In this document: one piece after another, positions 26,313 to 35,352 of the stretch
How the letters are laid out: each line of letters begins with the position of its first letter
How positions within the stretch are numbered: the stretch's first letter is position 1
DNA from: Streptomyces shenzhenensis
Lineage (GTDB): Bacteria > Actinomycetota > Actinomycetes > Streptomycetales > Streptomycetaceae
Direction: 5' to 3'
Length of the DNA: 64,000 nucleotides
Assembly (NCBI RefSeq): GCF_003688995.1
Contig: NZ_PENI01000005.1
Coordinates: forward strand, 186,001 to 250,000
Translations under genes and position numbers: made by a program
Notes under the pieces: model-generated
Told to the model about the DNA's origin: nothing
The model's input: the letters and a program-made list of their open reading frames with translations, nothing else
Database searches by the model: none

Positions 26313-26691
26313 GCGGGCTGCCTCTCCTCCGGAACACCTGTCGTGCGGCGGAGCCTCGCACAGTGCCAGGTCCTGTCGTCAAACTCCCGTCGTCCCGGGG
26401 GAGCGTGCGGGGCGTCGCGGGGCCGGGGGCACCTCCCGGCCGGAGGCTGGGGGAGGGAATGTGACGACAGGGCCTGAGGGCCTCATGCCCGGCACGGCAT
26501 GCGCGGCTGCGTCCCCGGCCCCGCGTGGTGCGGGCCGGGGACACCCGCGGCCGGTGCCGTCCCCGTCCCCACGGGAAGGCCCGGCGCCGCCCCGCTGCTC
26601 CGCTGCCGCGGGGCGACGGTCCGCGAGCCTACGGCGTGCGGCGCAGGGCGTACGCCGCACGCCGTTCCGCAGGCCCGCGAAGACGGTGGCG
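26313..26691. other. 379-bp intergenic region with G-rich hairpins
   Basis: Between the exporter gene end and the Lrp/AsnC gene start. It contains a CACCTCCCGGCCGGAGGCTG-type hairpin of the sort scattered in Streptomyces intergenic DNA (around 26430-26455), several GC-rich inverted repeats, and the strong hairpin at 26631-26665. I see no gene. Confidence 0.5.
26631..26665 (-). terminator. Hairpin terminator of the MFS exporter gene
   Basis: A perfect 13-base stem (26631-26643 with 26653-26665) and a 9-base loop, 26 bases beyond the exporter stop. Confidence 0.75.
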
Positions 26692-28308
26692 TTACTTCGG
26701 GCCGGCCGCCGCAGCGGTGTCCGGACGCCGCCCGGTCTCGACGGGCCGGGTGCCTCCGGCGGTGACCGGCGCGGCGGAACGGCTGCCGCTCGTGGGCCGC
26801 AGCAGCCAGGCAGCCACCGCGGCGCCGAACAGCACGACAACGGCCGAGACCAGCAGGCACAGCTGGAGTCCGTCCAGGAACGACTGGGACAGAGCCCGCA
26901 GAGCCGGCCCGGTGGCACGGCCCAGCGGCAGGCCGGCAACGGCCCCGAGGCCGCCGGCATCGACAGCGTCCAGAACCCGGCTGCTGGTCGAGGCCGGCAG
27001 ACCGGCGGCGGCCAGGTGGTCGGGCAGTGTGCCGACCGCCCGGCCGGTCAGCAGCGCGCCCAGGATGGCGGGGCCCAGGGCGCCGCCGACCTGCCGGAAG
27101 GCATTGTTGCCCGCCGCCGCCATGCCCGCCTGGTGGTGCGGCACCGAGGAGACGGCGGTGGCGGTCATGCACGGGAAGGCCAGACCGAGTCCGAGACCCA
27201 CCAGAGCCAGGCGCCAGGCCAGTGAGCCGAAGGACGTGTCGGTCCCGATGTTCGTCAGGGTGAAGAGGGCCACCGCCGTGATGACCAGGCCGCCGGTGAT
27301 CAGCGCGCGAGGTGACAGGAACCGCGTCAGCCGGCCCACGACGGCCCCCAGGACCATCGGCGGCACGGTGATCACGAGCAGGCGCAGCCCGGCGTCCAGG
27401 GTGCTGAGCTGCTGCACCATGCCCAGGTAGAGGCTGAGGAGGAAGAAGAAGCCGATCAGGGCCAGGAAGCTGATCATGACGACCAGCGCCGACCCGGTGA
27501 ACGCCGCACTGCGGAACAGCGTCAGGTCCAGCATCGGGCTCGGGCTGCGCCGCTCCAGCAGGACGAACGCCACGCCGGAACAGACCGCGACTGCCAGGGC
27601 GACGATCACCTGGACGTCGCCGAAGGAACCGGCCCCGCCTTCGATGAAGCCGTACACCAGGGCGACGATCGCCGATGCGGCGGTGAGCTGGCCCGGCCAG
27701 TCCAGCGCGCGCTGCACCGGGGACCTCGACTCCGTCAGGACGAAGGCCGCGATCACCATCGTGACCAGGGACAGGGGGATGGGCAGCAGGTAGATCCAGC
27801 GCCAGGCGGCATGCTCCACGATGACGCCGGCGACGAGCGGGCCGACGGTCAGGGAGCCCATCATCGACGTCGTCCACAGACCGATGTACTTGCCGCGTTC
27901 GCGCGGGTCGGGCACGGCGTGGCTGATGAGCGCCAGCGTCATCGGCAGCAGCGCCGCGGCCCCCATCCCCAGCAGGGCCTGGCCGGCCCACACCTGTGCG
28001 ACGGACTGCGCGGACAGAGCGACCGCGGAGCCCAGCACACAGAAGCCCAGACCGGCCTGGAAGACCTTCTTCCGCCCGTGCACGTCACCGAACACCCCGG
28101 CGGTCAGGATCAGCGCGGCCACCGGCAGGACGAACGCGTCGGACACCCACGACAGATCGGCGGTCGACGCGTCCAGGGCCCGCTGGATCACCGGCAGACT
28201 CACCGAGACCGTCGTCACCGGGAAGTAGCCGACGAACACCCCCAGACAGGCCATGACCAGCGTCGCCGTACGGCGGTCCGGCCGCTCCTTGACCACTGCT
28301 GCACTCAC
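26692..28308 (-). CDS. MFS antiporter, DHA2 (14-TM) type
   Basis: 538 aa. Motif A reads GVFGDVHGRKKVFQAGL; GSLTVGPLVAGVIVEHAAWRWIYLL and MLDLTLFRSAAFTGSAL follow; the C-terminal part has AGNNAFRQVGGALGPAILGALL. Layout and motifs parallel the exporter at 15685, so the two are probable paralogues. It might import or export the methoxylated compound handled by the neighbouring genes, but exporters of drugs have the same motifs. It diverges from the LacI gene. Confidence 0.9.
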   Translation of the reverse strand: MSAAVVKERPDRRTATLVMACLGVFVGYFPVTTVSVSLPVIQRALDASTADLSWVSDAFVLPVAALILTAGVFGDVHGRKKVFQAGLGFCVLGSAVALSAQSVAQVWAGQALLGMGAAALLPMTLALISHAVPDPRERGKYIGLWTTSMMGSLTVGPLVAGVIVEHAAWRWIYLLPIPLSLVTMVIAAFVLTESRSPVQRALDWPGQLTAASAIVALVYGFIEGGAGSFGDVQVIVALAVAVCSGVAFVLLERRSPSPMLDLTLFRSAAFTGSALVVMISFLALIGFFFLLSLYLGMVQQLSTLDAGLRLLVITVPPMVLGAVVGRLTRFLSPRALITGGLVITAVALFTLTNIGTDTSFGSLAWRLALVGLGLGLAFPCMTATAVSSVPHHQAGMAAAGNNAFRQVGGALGPAILGALLTGRAVGTLPDHLAAAGLPASTSSRVLDAVDAGGLGAVAGLPLGRATGPALRALSQSFLDGLQLCLLVSAVVVLFGAAVAAWLLRPTSGSRSAAPVTAGGTRPVETGRRPDTAAAAGPK

Positions 28309-28597
28309 TCCAGGCTCCTCCGTGACCGCGAGCGGGGCTCGCTCGTCCTTGACCTGGGAACTATGGGATCCGGTCGGCGGCCCTGGCGAACCAGGAGCGC
28401 TCCGGAGGCCGAATCCGACACAACCGGTCCTCCCGGGGCCGGAAAGTTCCGCGCCGCGCCGACCGGGAAGCCGGAGCCGGACCGGCCGGACCGTGGAGTC
28501 CGGTTGCCGTATCCGTGCCGTCGGCCATGGTCTCTAGAATGGGCGTGCACCGTCCCGCCCGGGGGTTCGGTGCGCGGACCGCGGCGGAGCAGGGGTG

Positions 28598-29530
28598 ATG
28601 GGCACTTCCCGAAGAGTCACGCTGAACGACGTGGCGGCGGCCAGCGGGGTGTCCCGCGCCACCGTCAGCTTCGTCCTCAACGACGATCCCCATCAGACGA
28701 TCTCGGCCGCCACCCGCGACCGGGTCAAGCAGACCGCCCGCGATCTCGGCTACGTACCGCACGGGGTCGCCCGAGCGCTCCGGGAGGGCACGTCCCGCGT
28801 CGTCGTCCTGACCATCGAGGCGGGTCTGGAAGGCCACTACTCGCGCAGCTACATCGACGGCCTCGACGCCGAACTCGCCGCCCACGAGTACGTCCTGCTC
28901 GTGCGGCACGGTCACCACACCCCGCAGACCACCCAGCAGGTTCTCGACGTCATCGCGCCCCGCGCCGTCATCCGCTTCGGCGAGACGTACCTCGCCGGCC
29001 GGGAACTCGACGACCTCGGTGGCGGGTGGCGCGACGGCCTCGCCGCCCACTCGGCGCTCCAACTGCGTCACTTGGTGGAGCACGGCCACACCGGCATCGT
29101 CGTGGCGCTGCCCGACAGCGAGTCCCCCCTCGCCGCGACACGGCTGAAGTTCACCGGGCACGCCGCGCGGAGCCTGGGCATCCGCGTTCCCGACTCCTTC
29201 GTCGTTCCGCTGGAGCGGTCCGCCTGCGCCGAAGCGGTCGCGGCGTACCTCACCCGCGCGCCTCAGGTGACCGCGATCGCGGGATTCAGCGACGATGTCG
29301 CCCTGCGCGTGCTGATGGCCCTGCACGACCTCGGCCGTCGGGTGCCGGACGACGTGGCCGTCATCGGCTTCGACGACAACGGCTACGGCGTGTACACCAC
29401 TCCCGCGCTGACCACCGTCAACGTCGACGCCGAGGCCCATGGCCGGCTCAGTGCCCGCCTCGCCCTGGACCTCGACACCGGCGGCCTGCGCCCGCCGCCC
29501 GCACGGATCGTCGTCCGCCAGTCGGTCTGA
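28598..29530 (+). CDS. LacI-family transcriptional regulator
   Basis: 310 aa from ATG 28598 (GTG 28595 adds one residue; GGAG lies upstream). N-terminal HTH with hinge: VTLNDVAAASGVSRATVSFVLNDDPHQTISAATRDRVKQTARDLGYVPHGVARALREG. The periplasmic-binding-protein-like effector domain ends in VPDDVAVIGFDDNGYGVYTTPALTTVNVD. A weak -10-like TAGAAT is at 28535-28540. It could control itself, the divergent exporter or the ring-catabolism genes, which are convergent with it. Confidence 0.88.
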   Translation: MGTSRRVTLNDVAAASGVSRATVSFVLNDDPHQTISAATRDRVKQTARDLGYVPHGVARALREGTSRVVVLTIEAGLEGHYSRSYIDGLDAELAAHEYVLLVRHGHHTPQTTQQVLDVIAPRAVIRFGETYLAGRELDDLGGGWRDGLAAHSALQLRHLVEHGHTGIVVALPDSESPLAATRLKFTGHAARSLGIRVPDSFVVPLERSACAEAVAAYLTRAPQVTAIAGFSDDVALRVLMALHDLGRRVPDDVAVIGFDDNGYGVYTTPALTTVNVDAEAHGRLSARLALDLDTGGLRPPPARIVVRQSV

Positions 29531-29572
29531 CCGGCGGCGGGGCCTCGCAGGCCCGCGGTCCCACCCCTCGGC

Positions 29573-30373
29573 TCAGTAGCTGGTGCGGGCGGTGTCGTCG
29601 CCGGTGGTGAAGCGTGCGGCGAAGGACTCGGCGGCGCGGGCGAGCACCGCGACGTCGGCTCCGACGAGCACGAACGACGCACCCGCCGCAAGGTAGGCGT
29701 CGGCGACCACGGGGTCGAAGGCGTTGACCCCGGCCGGGGTGCCGGCGGCGAGGATGCCGGCGAGCGCGCTGCGCACCGCGGCCATCACCTCGGGATGGGT
29801 CTGCTGCCCGATCAGACCCATCGACGCGGCCAGGTCGGACGGGCCGACGAACACCCCGTCGATTCCGTCCACGGCCGCGATCTCGGCCGCGGCCGCCACG
29901 GCCTCGGCGGTCTCCACCTGCACCAGCACCGACACATACGCGGACGCCTGGGTCAGGTAGTCGTCGACACGGTTCCACAAGGCCGACCGGGACAGCGCCG
30001 AACCCACCCCCCGCCGCCCTCGGGGCGGGTAATGAGCGGCCGCGACCACCTCCCGCGCCTGCGCCGCCGAGGACACCATCGGCACCAGAATCGTGCGCGC
30101 CCCGAGATCGAGGACCTGCTTGATGACGACCGGGTCACCGCTGGGGACCCGCACGACCGCGTCGACCGGGTAGGCCGCGACCGCCTGCAGCTGAGCGAGC
30201 ACCGATTCCAGCCCGTTGGGAGCGTGCTCCATGTCGATGAGCAACCAGTCGAGCCCTCCCCCCGCGCAGATCTCGGCGACCAACGGGCTGCCGCTGCACA
30301 CCCACATCCCCGCGAGCGGCCGGGTCGCCGATGCCAGCCTGTCCCGCAAGGTCGGCGTCACTCGAATCGGCAT
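29573..30373 (-). CDS. HpcH/HpaI-family class II pyruvate aldolase
   Basis: 266 aa from ATG 30373, overlapping the hydratase gene by 16 bases. Motifs: GMWVCSGSPLVAEICAGGGLDWLLIDMEHAP (His base), VVRVPSGD (substrate Arg), VQVETAEAV (Glu metal ligand) and GIDGVFVGPSDLAASMG (Asp metal ligand). The family cleaves 4-hydroxy-2-oxo-acids to pyruvate plus an aldehyde. Last gene of the operon FAH/RraA-GntR-hydratase-aldolase, i.e. the last step of a meta-cleavage-like route. Confidence 0.9.
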   Translation of the reverse strand: MPIRVTPTLRDRLASATRPLAGMWVCSGSPLVAEICAGGGLDWLLIDMEHAPNGLESVLAQLQAVAAYPVDAVVRVPSGDPVVIKQVLDLGARTILVPMVSSAAQAREVVAAAHYPPRGRRGVGSALSRSALWNRVDDYLTQASAYVSVLVQVETAEAVAAAAEIAAVDGIDGVFVGPSDLAASMGLIGQQTHPEVMAAVRSALAGILAAGTPAGVNAFDPVVADAYLAAGASFVLVGADVAVLARAAESFAARFTTGDDTARTSY

Positions 30374-31143
30374 GAGATCGTCCCCATCGGTCCGTAGTCG
30401 CACAGGACGACATCGCCCCGTGACACCCACATCGGCCTGGTGAAGGAGCCGGCGAGAACGAGTTCCCCGGCTTCGAGTCGTCCGCCGTGCCGGTGCAGCT
30501 TGTTGGCGAGCCACGCGACTCCGCGGGCCGGATGGTTGAGCACCGCGGCCGCGACCCCGCTCTCCTCGATGGTCTCGTTGCGGTAGAGGAGAGCGGAGAT
30601 CCAGCGCAGGTCGACCGTGTCGGGCCGGACCGGGTTGCCGCCGACCACGATTCCCCCGTACGCGGCGTTGTCGGCGATGGTGTCGACGATCGTGCGTCCC
30701 TGGAGCTCGATGTGGGAGTTGAGGATCTCCAGTGCCGGTACGACGTACCGGGTCGCGCTCAGCACGTCGAAGAGCGTGCAGTGCGGACCTTCCAAGGGGT
30801 CCGCGAGCAGGAACGCGAGTTCGACTTCGATCCGCACGTTGGAGAAGTCGTCGAAGGGAACGACCGCGCCGTTCTCCCACACGGTGTCGTCGAAGATGAC
30901 ACCGTAGTCGGGTTCGGTGATGCCGGTGGCCGACTGCATGGCCTTCGAGGTCAGCCCGATCTTGCGGCCCACCGGGCGACGCCCCGCCGCCAGCTGTCTT
31001 TCGCTCCAGGCGCTCTGGACGGCATAGGAGTCCTCGACCGTCGCCTCGGGGTACCGGGCGGTGATCCGGGGCACCAGTGACCGCTGCCGGTGGGCCTCGG
31101 ACAACTCGGCGGCCAGGCCGTTGATGGTCTCGGGCGGCAGCAT
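30358..31143 (-). CDS. 2-oxo-hept-4-ene-1,7-dioate/2-keto-4-pentenoate hydratase family (HpaH/MhpD)
   Basis: 261 aa. Key segments: GRKIGLTSKAMQSATGITEPDYGVIFDD, RIEVELAFLLADPLEG (metal-binding Glu pair) and VVPALEILNSHIE. The family adds water across a 2-oxo-4-enoate; the gene overlaps the aldolase gene that would use the product. Amidated or decarboxylating relatives (4-oxalocrotonate decarboxylase) share the fold, so decarboxylation is possible. The start lies directly after the GntR stop. Confidence 0.9.
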   Translation of the reverse strand: MLPPETINGLAAELSEAHRQRSLVPRITARYPEATVEDSYAVQSAWSERQLAAGRRPVGRKIGLTSKAMQSATGITEPDYGVIFDDTVWENGAVVPFDDFSNVRIEVELAFLLADPLEGPHCTLFDVLSATRYVVPALEILNSHIELQGRTIVDTIADNAAYGGIVVGGNPVRPDTVDLRWISALLYRNETIEESGVAAAVLNHPARGVAWLANKLHRHGGRLEAGELVLAGSFTRPMWVSRGDVVLCDYGPMGTISCRFE

Positions 31144-31839
31144 TCACGCTCCTTCGGGGACAGGGAGATCGCAGAAGTTCATCTCGGGGTGGCGGGCGGC
31201 CAGATCGGCGGTGAGGGAGCCGGCGCGGTGACGGCGGGCGGCGCGTTCGATCTCCTCGGCAGGCGCGCCGCTCTCGACGAGATCGATCAGGGCCTCGTGT
31301 TCCAGCACCGCTGCCGCCGCGCGGCCCGGCGCGATACCGAAGGCCGAGCCGTGCAGGTGCCCGAGCCGCACCCACTCGGCACGGATGATGTCGAGCAGGC
31401 GCGGATTGGGGCACTTCGCGTAGAGGGTGCGGTGGAGTTCCTGGTTGACCTCCCGGAAGACCCGCGGGTCGAGATCGGGCAGGCCACGGCGTACGACATC
31501 GTTGAGCCCGCGTGCCCGCGCGATGTCGTCCCAGGTCAGGAAGGGAGCGGCGAGGGTCGTCGCCGCGCTCTCCAGCACGCTGATCGTTTGCATCGTGAAG
31601 CGGTACTGGGCGCCGTCGACGGCGGCCACCCGCGCGCCGACGTTCCGCTCGAAGGTCACCAGGCCCTCGGCGGTGAGCGCGCGCACGGCCTCGCGGACCG
31701 GTACGACGCTCATGGCGAGCTCGGTCGCGAGCGAGCTCAGCACCAGACGGTAGCCCGGGCCGAAGACCCCTGCGGCGATGCGCTCCCGGATCCAGCGGTA
31801 GGCCACCTGCGACTTGCTCTCCTGACTCGGTGCGCTCAC
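31144..31839 (-). CDS. GntR-family regulator, FCD type
   Basis: 231 aa from GTG 31839, which overlaps the preceding stop as GTGA. N-terminal wHTH: AYRWIRERIAAGVFGPGYRLVLSSLATELAMSVVPVREAVRALTAEGLVTFERNVGARV. An FCD effector domain follows, with the histidine-rich metal-binding helix pattern (NQELHRTLYAK; LEHEALIDLV; RRHRAG). It is embedded in the operon it presumably controls. Confidence 0.9.
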   Translation of the reverse strand: MSAPSQESKSQVAYRWIRERIAAGVFGPGYRLVLSSLATELAMSVVPVREAVRALTAEGLVTFERNVGARVAAVDGAQYRFTMQTISVLESAATTLAAPFLTWDDIARARGLNDVVRRGLPDLDPRVFREVNQELHRTLYAKCPNPRLLDIIRAEWVRLGHLHGSAFGIAPGRAAAAVLEHEALIDLVESGAPAEEIERAARRHRAGSLTADLAARHPEMNFCDLPVPEGA

Positions 31840-33260
31840 TGCCGCGCCCGCCACTCGGCGTACCGGGCCCGCCAGGCCGCGTTCATCGGGAACAGCCCGT
31901 CCACCGGGTGGCCGGCCTTCACCTGCTCGGCGATCCAGGCGTCCTCGTCCTCCTGGGCGATGGCGGCGTCGGCGACGTCCTCTGCCAGCGCCGGAGGGAT
32001 CACGACGACGCCGTCCGCGTCGGCGACGATCACGTCGCCGGGCTGGACCGTGGCGCCACCGCAGGCGACGGTCAGGTCGTGATCCCACGGGACGTGCCTG
32101 CGGCCCAGAACGGCGGGATGCCTGCCGGCGCTGAAGACCGGGATGCCGACGGCCGCGACCGCGTCGGCGTCGCGCACCCCGCCGTCGGTCACGATCCCGG
32201 CAGCCCCGCGGACGTGCGCTCTGAGGGCCAGGACATCGCCGAGTGTCGCCGCCCCCGGCTCACCCCGGGCCTCGATCACGAGCACCTCACCGGGAGCCAC
32301 GGCGTCGAAGGCCCGCTTCTGCGCGTTGTAGCCACCGCCGTGCGACGCGAACAGGTCCTCACGGTTGGGCACGAACCGGAGGGTCCGGGCGCTTCCGACG
32401 ATCTTGACGCCGGGTACCAGCGCATGCAGGCCGTCGATCGACACATTGTCGAGCCCCCGTTTGCGCAGCTGCGCCGACAGGCCGGCCACCGGAGTGCGCG
32501 TGAGCTTGTCGCGCAACTCGGGGGTCAGGACGCCGCGCGCGGTGACAGGGTCCGGCAGCGCCCCGAGCCCGGCATCGAAGGGGACGTGCCCGGGGACGAC
32601 GGTGGTGCGCAGCCGGCGCGAGGTCGGCGTTGCGGGCGCGCCGGGAGCGTCCACCTCGACTTCCACGACATCGCCGGGGGACAGCACCCGTGAGCCCGCC
32701 GGCGTGCCGGTGAGGATGACGTCGCCGGGTTCGAGCGTCAGGTGCTGGGAGAGGTCGGCGACGATCTGCTCCGGTGGGAAGAGCATTCCTGCGCTCGTAT
32801 CGTCCTGGACGAGCTCCCCGTTGACCCAGGTGCGGACCCGCAGTCCTGCCGGGTCGACAGTTCGCGCGTCGATCAGCTCGGGACCGAGCGGTGTGAAGCC
32901 GTCACCGCCCTTGGCCCGCAGGTTGGACCCGTGGTCCTGGGCCCGCAGCTCCCCGACACCGAGGTCGTTGGCCGCAGACACCCAGCCCACATGTGTCCAC
33001 GCCTCCTCGCGGCTGACATGCCGCGCCGTCGCACCGATGACGAGGGCGATCTCACCCTCGCAGGTCAGGTGTGCGGTGCCGAACGGGCGCTCCACCTCAC
33101 CGCCGGAAGCCGCCACCGAACTGGGCGGCTTGAGGAAGTACGACGGGTGCGCGGGCCGGCCGCCGCCCTCGGCGGCGCGCGAGGCATAGCTGGTGTGGAC
33201 CGCGATGATCTTCCCCGGGCGCCGCACTCCGGGGTGCTCCGGCCTCCCGAGTCCGGTCAC
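31836..33260 (-). CDS. Bifunctional fumarylacetoacetase-fold (HpaG-like) and RraA-like aldolase fusion
   Basis: 474 aa from GTG 33260 with AGGAG eight bases upstream. Residues ~1-225 are an FAH-family domain (YFLKPPSS, CEGEIALVIG, GWVSAANDLGVGELRAQDHGSNLRAKGGDGFTPLGP, VILTGTPAGSRVLSPGDVV). Residues ~260-474 are an RraA/4-hydroxy-4-methyl-2-oxoglutarate-aldolase-like domain with VTDGGVRD, the Arg/Asp pair that binds substrate and metal. FAH-type HpaG isomerases/decarboxylases feed hydratases like the next one; RraA-type enzymes cleave 4-carboxy-4-hydroxy-2-oxoadipate. One chain carrying both suggests channelled steps. The Arg-rich C-terminus is normal. Confidence 0.85.
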   Translation of the reverse strand: MTGLGRPEHPGVRRPGKIIAVHTSYASRAAEGGGRPAHPSYFLKPPSSVAASGGEVERPFGTAHLTCEGEIALVIGATARHVSREEAWTHVGWVSAANDLGVGELRAQDHGSNLRAKGGDGFTPLGPELIDARTVDPAGLRVRTWVNGELVQDDTSAGMLFPPEQIVADLSQHLTLEPGDVILTGTPAGSRVLSPGDVVEVEVDAPGAPATPTSRRLRTTVVPGHVPFDAGLGALPDPVTARGVLTPELRDKLTRTPVAGLSAQLRKRGLDNVSIDGLHALVPGVKIVGSARTLRFVPNREDLFASHGGGYNAQKRAFDAVAPGEVLVIEARGEPGAATLGDVLALRAHVRGAAGIVTDGGVRDADAVAAVGIPVFSAGRHPAVLGRRHVPWDHDLTVACGGATVQPGDVIVADADGVVVIPPALAEDVADAAIAQEDEDAWIAEQVKAGHPVDGLFPMNAAWRARYAEWRARQ

Positions 33261-33276
33261 CGTGTGCTCCTCTCAG

Positions 33277-33282
33277 TAGAAT
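33277..33282 (+). promoter_or_regulatory. -10 element of a leaderless GntR transcript in a 29-bp divergent gap
   Basis: TAGAAT ends seven bases before the ATG at 33290, which has no ribosome site, so transcription probably starts at or next to the start codon. The gap between the GntR gene and the divergent FAH/RraA gene is only 29 bases, so the promoters must overlap coding DNA. Confidence 0.5.
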
Positions 33283-33289
33283 TCGCCGC

Positions 33290-33964
33290 ATGCAGAGCAA
33301 AGCCGAGCAGTCCTTCCAGATCCTCAAGGAGCGGATCATGGATGGCACGTACGGGCCTGGCCACCGCTTGGTCATCAATCAACTCGTGCGTGAGTACGGC
33401 ATCAGCTCCGTGCCGTGGCGCGAGTCCTTGCGCCGGCTGGAGGCCGAGGGCTGGGTGGAGATCGTTCCGAACGTCGGGGCGCTGGTGCGTACTTTCGACA
33501 CCGACGCCTGGCAGCAGGGGCTGAGCCTGCTCGCCCGCGTCGGCGGCTACGCGACCGCTCTGTCTGCGCCGCATCTGACGAAGGACGACCTGGCTGCCGC
33601 GCGCCTCCTCAACCGGCGGATGGGCGAGGCTCTCGCCGCGTTCGACCCGGCCCAATTCGGCCGTCTCAACCGTGAGTTCCACGAACTGCTCGCCTCGCGC
33701 GCCGGGGACGACCGGCTCGTCACCATGGTCCGCAACGAGTGGGCGCGGCTGGAGGTGATCCGCAAATCGGCTTTCTGGTACGCGCCCGGCCGGGCCGAGG
33801 CGTCCTTGGCCGAGCACGACGAACTCATCGCGATCATCGAGGCCGCGGCCGACCCCGAGACCATCGAGACCGCCGCCAGACAGCACGAGCTGCGGACCGT
33901 GGACGCGGTGACCCGCTACGAGGCCGGGCTTCCCCACGGCCCGAACGGCTACGGTCATCGCTGA
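33290..33964 (+). CDS. GntR-family regulator, FCD type (divergent)
   Basis: 224 aa. QSFQILKERIMDGTYGPGHRLVINQLVREYGISSVPWRESLRRLEAEGWVEIVPNVGALV is the winged HTH; an FCD domain follows (LNREFHELLASRAGDD, LAEHDELIAIIEAAADPETIETAARQHELRT). Similar in layout to the GntR protein encoded at 31144, so they may be paralogues. Convergent with the DUF3500 gene with no base between the stops. Confidence 0.9.
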   Translation: MQSKAEQSFQILKERIMDGTYGPGHRLVINQLVREYGISSVPWRESLRRLEAEGWVEIVPNVGALVRTFDTDAWQQGLSLLARVGGYATALSAPHLTKDDLAAARLLNRRMGEALAAFDPAQFGRLNREFHELLASRAGDDRLVTMVRNEWARLEVIRKSAFWYAPGRAEASLAEHDELIAIIEAAADPETIETAARQHELRTVDAVTRYEAGLPHGPNGYGHR

Positions 33965-35317
33965 TCACTCCTCGCGCTCGCGCCAGCGGGCGATCAGCGC
34001 ACGGCCGTAGTCGTTGCCGTTCGGGTGCCGCAGGGTGGTGTGCACGTGGAAGCGGGCCGGCAGCCGGTTGGCCAGCCACACACCCGCGTGATGGTCGAGT
34101 TCGGCGATGATCACCGGGCTCTGTATCCGCAGGTAGAACGGCTGGGAGCCGTCGGTGGCGCCGTACCAGGCGAACCAGGTGTCGTCCACGTGGGCGTCGT
34201 ACTGCGCCAATGTCGCCTCGCGCTGGGCCGCTTTGAGAAGCAGCAGGAAGTCCGCGGCCACCGTGCGCAGCAGCGTGCGCTGCCGTTCGGTGAGATCGGA
34301 GCCCCGGATTCCCTCGTAGGGGATCACCCGGTTGTCCTGGAAGGCGCCCGCCACATGGCGTTCGTCGGCCGGGTGCAGTCGGCCTTCGGGCATCGCCGGG
34401 TCGAGAACGGAGTCGTAGACGATCGCGCTCGCGCGCTGCTCCGCGCTGAGCGAGCCGGCTAGTTCGAGCGCGGCCTCCTCGCGGGCGGCGAAGAGCGGCG
34501 GGTGTTCCTCGGTCAGGGCGGGTTCGGCGCCGAGAAAGACCGGCGCGACGACGTGCCGGCCCCCGACGGAGACGAAGTTGACGGCCACGTGATGCCCGAA
34601 GAGCTGCCATCCCCAGGGCGCGAGCGGGCCCGGCTGTCCGAAGAGCGAGAACCAGTAGCTGCGGTCGTTCATCACCGTCGGCAGGTCCACCAGCTCGCCC
34701 AGCACTCCGTTCAGCTGCATCGCCCCGGTGACGCGCTCGTAGCCTTCGGGGCTGAGCGAGGCCCGCACCACCGCGAGGACGGCTTCCGCCTTTTCGGCGG
34801 TGAGGTTCTCCAGGCGCAGACCGACCCGGTGCACGACGAACTCCGGATTGCTCCACGCCCGCCACTCCTGCGCCGTGACCGGATGGCCGACCGACTCCCT
34901 CTCCTCGTCGGTGAGGGCGGCCAGCAGCTGCTCCGCCGCCCGCTGCGGGGCCGGATCGGTGCTCGGGCGCTCCGGCAGGTCGTACAGCCCCCGGCGCATC
35001 ACGCCGTCGGACGTGATGCCGGTGAACGGCTCGTCGTACAGCGAGCGCCAGGACGCCAGGAGGTCCTGGAGGAACGGCGCCTGGTAGCGGTCCTGCGAGA
35101 ACTCCTCGTAGCCCATGCCCCGGACGTCCGCGAGTTTTGGCTCGTCGAGGTCGAAGAGATAGTGGGTGTAGCTGTCGGTGGGCAGCTCGACCGATTCGCG
35201 CCGTGCGGCGACGCGTGCGGTCGAGAAGAAGCCGTCGATGTTCTGGTCGGCCTGGTCGGCCTGGTCGGCCTGGCTGCCTTCGCTGTCCTTGCCGTCCTGG
35301 CCGTTGTTCGGGCTCAC
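33965..35317 (-). CDS. DUF3500 protein, copy A
   Basis: 450 aa from GTG 35317 with GGGGAG upstream. DUF3500 signatures: WGWQLFGHHVAVNF (236-248), VVAPVFLGAEPAL, a stretch TWFAWYGATDGSQPFYLRIQSPVIIAELDH (380-409) and HVHTTLRHPNGNDYG (424-438). The His pair in GHH, the Glu before LDH and the HxH look like metal or cofactor ligands. The function of the family is unknown to me. The N-terminal ~110 residues are extra relative to copy B and hold a (QAD)3 repeat at residues 17-25. It follows the amidohydrolase gene by 35 bases and is cotranscribed with it. Confidence 0.85.
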   Translation of the reverse strand: MSPNNGQDGKDSEGSQADQADQADQNIDGFFSTARVAARRESVELPTDSYTHYLFDLDEPKLADVRGMGYEEFSQDRYQAPFLQDLLASWRSLYDEPFTGITSDGVMRRGLYDLPERPSTDPAPQRAAEQLLAALTDEERESVGHPVTAQEWRAWSNPEFVVHRVGLRLENLTAEKAEAVLAVVRASLSPEGYERVTGAMQLNGVLGELVDLPTVMNDRSYWFSLFGQPGPLAPWGWQLFGHHVAVNFVSVGGRHVVAPVFLGAEPALTEEHPPLFAAREEAALELAGSLSAEQRASAIVYDSVLDPAMPEGRLHPADERHVAGAFQDNRVIPYEGIRGSDLTERQRTLLRTVAADFLLLLKAAQREATLAQYDAHVDDTWFAWYGATDGSQPFYLRIQSPVIIAELDHHAGVWLANRLPARFHVHTTLRHPNGNDYGRALIARWREREE

Positions 35318-35352
35318 GGGCGTCTCCCCTTCTCGGGCTCCTCGGGCGCGGA

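Noticed and set aside
31144..32088. A longer GntR protein starting at 32088
   Set aside because: The extra 83 residues are antisense to the FAH/RraA gene and Arg/Gly-rich; GTG 31839 overlaps the preceding stop as GTGA, as is usual for coupled genes.
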